From Mantis religiosa (lineage: Eukaryota > Arthropoda > Insecta > Mantodea > Mantidae), in NCBI GenBank assembly GCA_030765055.1, contig CM060953.1, positions 19,841,137 to 19,905,136 on the forward strand: a DNA stretch of 64,000 bases, in the 5' to 3' direction. A program made the position numbers and the translations under genes. The notes beneath the pieces were generated by a model. The model made no database searches. It was not told the origin of the DNA and saw only the letters and a program-made list of their open reading frames with translations. Shown here in pieces: positions 63,529 through 64,000 of this stretch (the first letter of the stretch is position 1; the number at the start of each line of letters is the position of its first letter).

Positions 63529-64000
63529 GTTTGTCGAATAACTTCACGTACTGCTATTATTCCGGCAGTTAGACTTTCTTCTGATATACGTATTCACAGG
63601 ACGTAGAAACAATTACCTACATTACAGGAACCGAACCAATGACATTTGGATTACCGATCTTCGGCATTACGTATTGGTCCATCAGAACTGTTACAGAAAC
63701 ACTACTAGAGTAGGCTACATGATACAAGAAGGCATTAAGTCACTGTTCAGTGTCGTACTGGCAGGCACTTATTTCGACATTTGAGACATCTTTGAGGCAT
63801 TAAAACATGAGAACGTCAATAACGAGTTAGTAAGAATCAGTACTTCTATATTCGGGAAGCAGTTTTAAAGACATTATAATCCAATATTTTCACCCATCTT
63901 GTTTAAGGGTATGTATGACTGAAATTTTCAAATTCTGAACTAATAATGCTAGCTTTTTCAAATTACCACCATAGGTGTAGTATATTGTAAACATGTTGCA
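63529..64000. repeat. Spacers H (right part) and I, copy 3
   Basis: GTCGAATAACTTCACGTACT, TACATTACAGGAACCGAACC and GAGTAGGCTACATGATACAA, paralogous to 49.08-49.45 kb up to about 63903. The last ~95 bp (GGGTATGTATGACTGAAATT onward) match nothing else here. No gene. Confidence 0.5.

Overview
The window looks like intergenic, repeat-dominated DNA from a large animal genome, most likely an insect. The evidence is the AT-rich sequence, Jockey-clade LINEs, Penelope-like elements (PLEs) with GIY-YIG endonuclease, tRNA-derived SINEs, and hAT, PIF/Harbinger and Tc1/mariner-type DNA transposons. A polyneopteran (cockroach, stick insect, cricket) is plausible, but nothing here proves it. I found no host gene, true tRNA or rRNA gene, CRISPR array or bacterial feature. 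All protein similarity I can recognise belongs to mobile elements.

The backbone is a set of repeat modules recurring in the same orientation. The commonest is a ~300-bp 'R-core' (start resembling TGTGGCTTATATATTTAATT, middle GGTGGAGCCATCTGTGGACAG, end resembling GGTTAATTAAGAACTAA), with 25 copies, all on +. R-cores are joined to: fragments of a DDE transposase of the IS630/Tc1 type ('DDE-T', 14 copies of its end and 3' flank); the C-terminal part of a PLE ('PLE-B', 11 copies); a second PLE with RT thumb plus GIY-YIG ('PLE-A'); a TATA-bearing module G fused to module K, which carries an antisense Cys-rich ORF; GC-rich paired blocks; and shared spacers E, H, I and J. Long stretches are duplicated: 1.4-6.8 kb matches 25.2-30.5 kb (offset about 23.7 kb); 22.0-26.3 kb matches 33.0-37.3 kb (about 11.0 kb); 48.1-49.7 kb matches 62.6-63.9 kb (about 14.5 kb); 53.3-55.6 kb matches 2.0-4.6 kb and 25.7-28.3 kb.

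Younger insertions interrupt this backbone, and many can be dated against an uninterrupted paralogous copy. They are an internally deleted hAT (9481-10934, 8-bp duplication CCTTAGGT); a 655-bp TA-flanked inverted-repeat element (13215-13869); a PIF/Harbinger element (15853-17755, TTA duplication); four Jockey-type LINE copies (1-1404 +; about 6839-8926, about 18210-18822 and 51631-53286, all -); a solo LTR (60762-61203, CAGT duplication); a 442-bp unclassified insert (39405-39846, 8-bp duplication); and SINE families A, B and C. Other insertions (the 515-bp LTR-A and the PLE-C element with hammerhead-like cores) occupy the same site in several copies, so they predate the duplication of their host unit.

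Order of the region: LINE and K/R-core/PLE-B/SINE/GC block (1-4.6 kb); R-core, LTR-A, PLE-B, LINE (4.6-9.3 kb); hAT, LTR-B, hAT-2 remnant, inverted-repeat element (9.3-14 kb); DDE-T and Harbinger (14-21.7 kb); PLE-A and K (21.7-26 kb); a second copy of the first 13 kb (26-33 kb); PLE-A and K again (33-37 kb); a third LTR-A unit (37-42 kb); DDE-T, SINE-C, PLE-C units (42-51.6 kb); LINE and third GC block (51.6-56.3 kb); DDE-T and K/G units (56.3-62.6 kb); second PLE-C unit (62.6-64 kb). There is no operon-like cooperation between genes. The window is best read as a nested, segmentally amplified transposon array. A piRNA-cluster or heterochromatic role is possible but is inference only.
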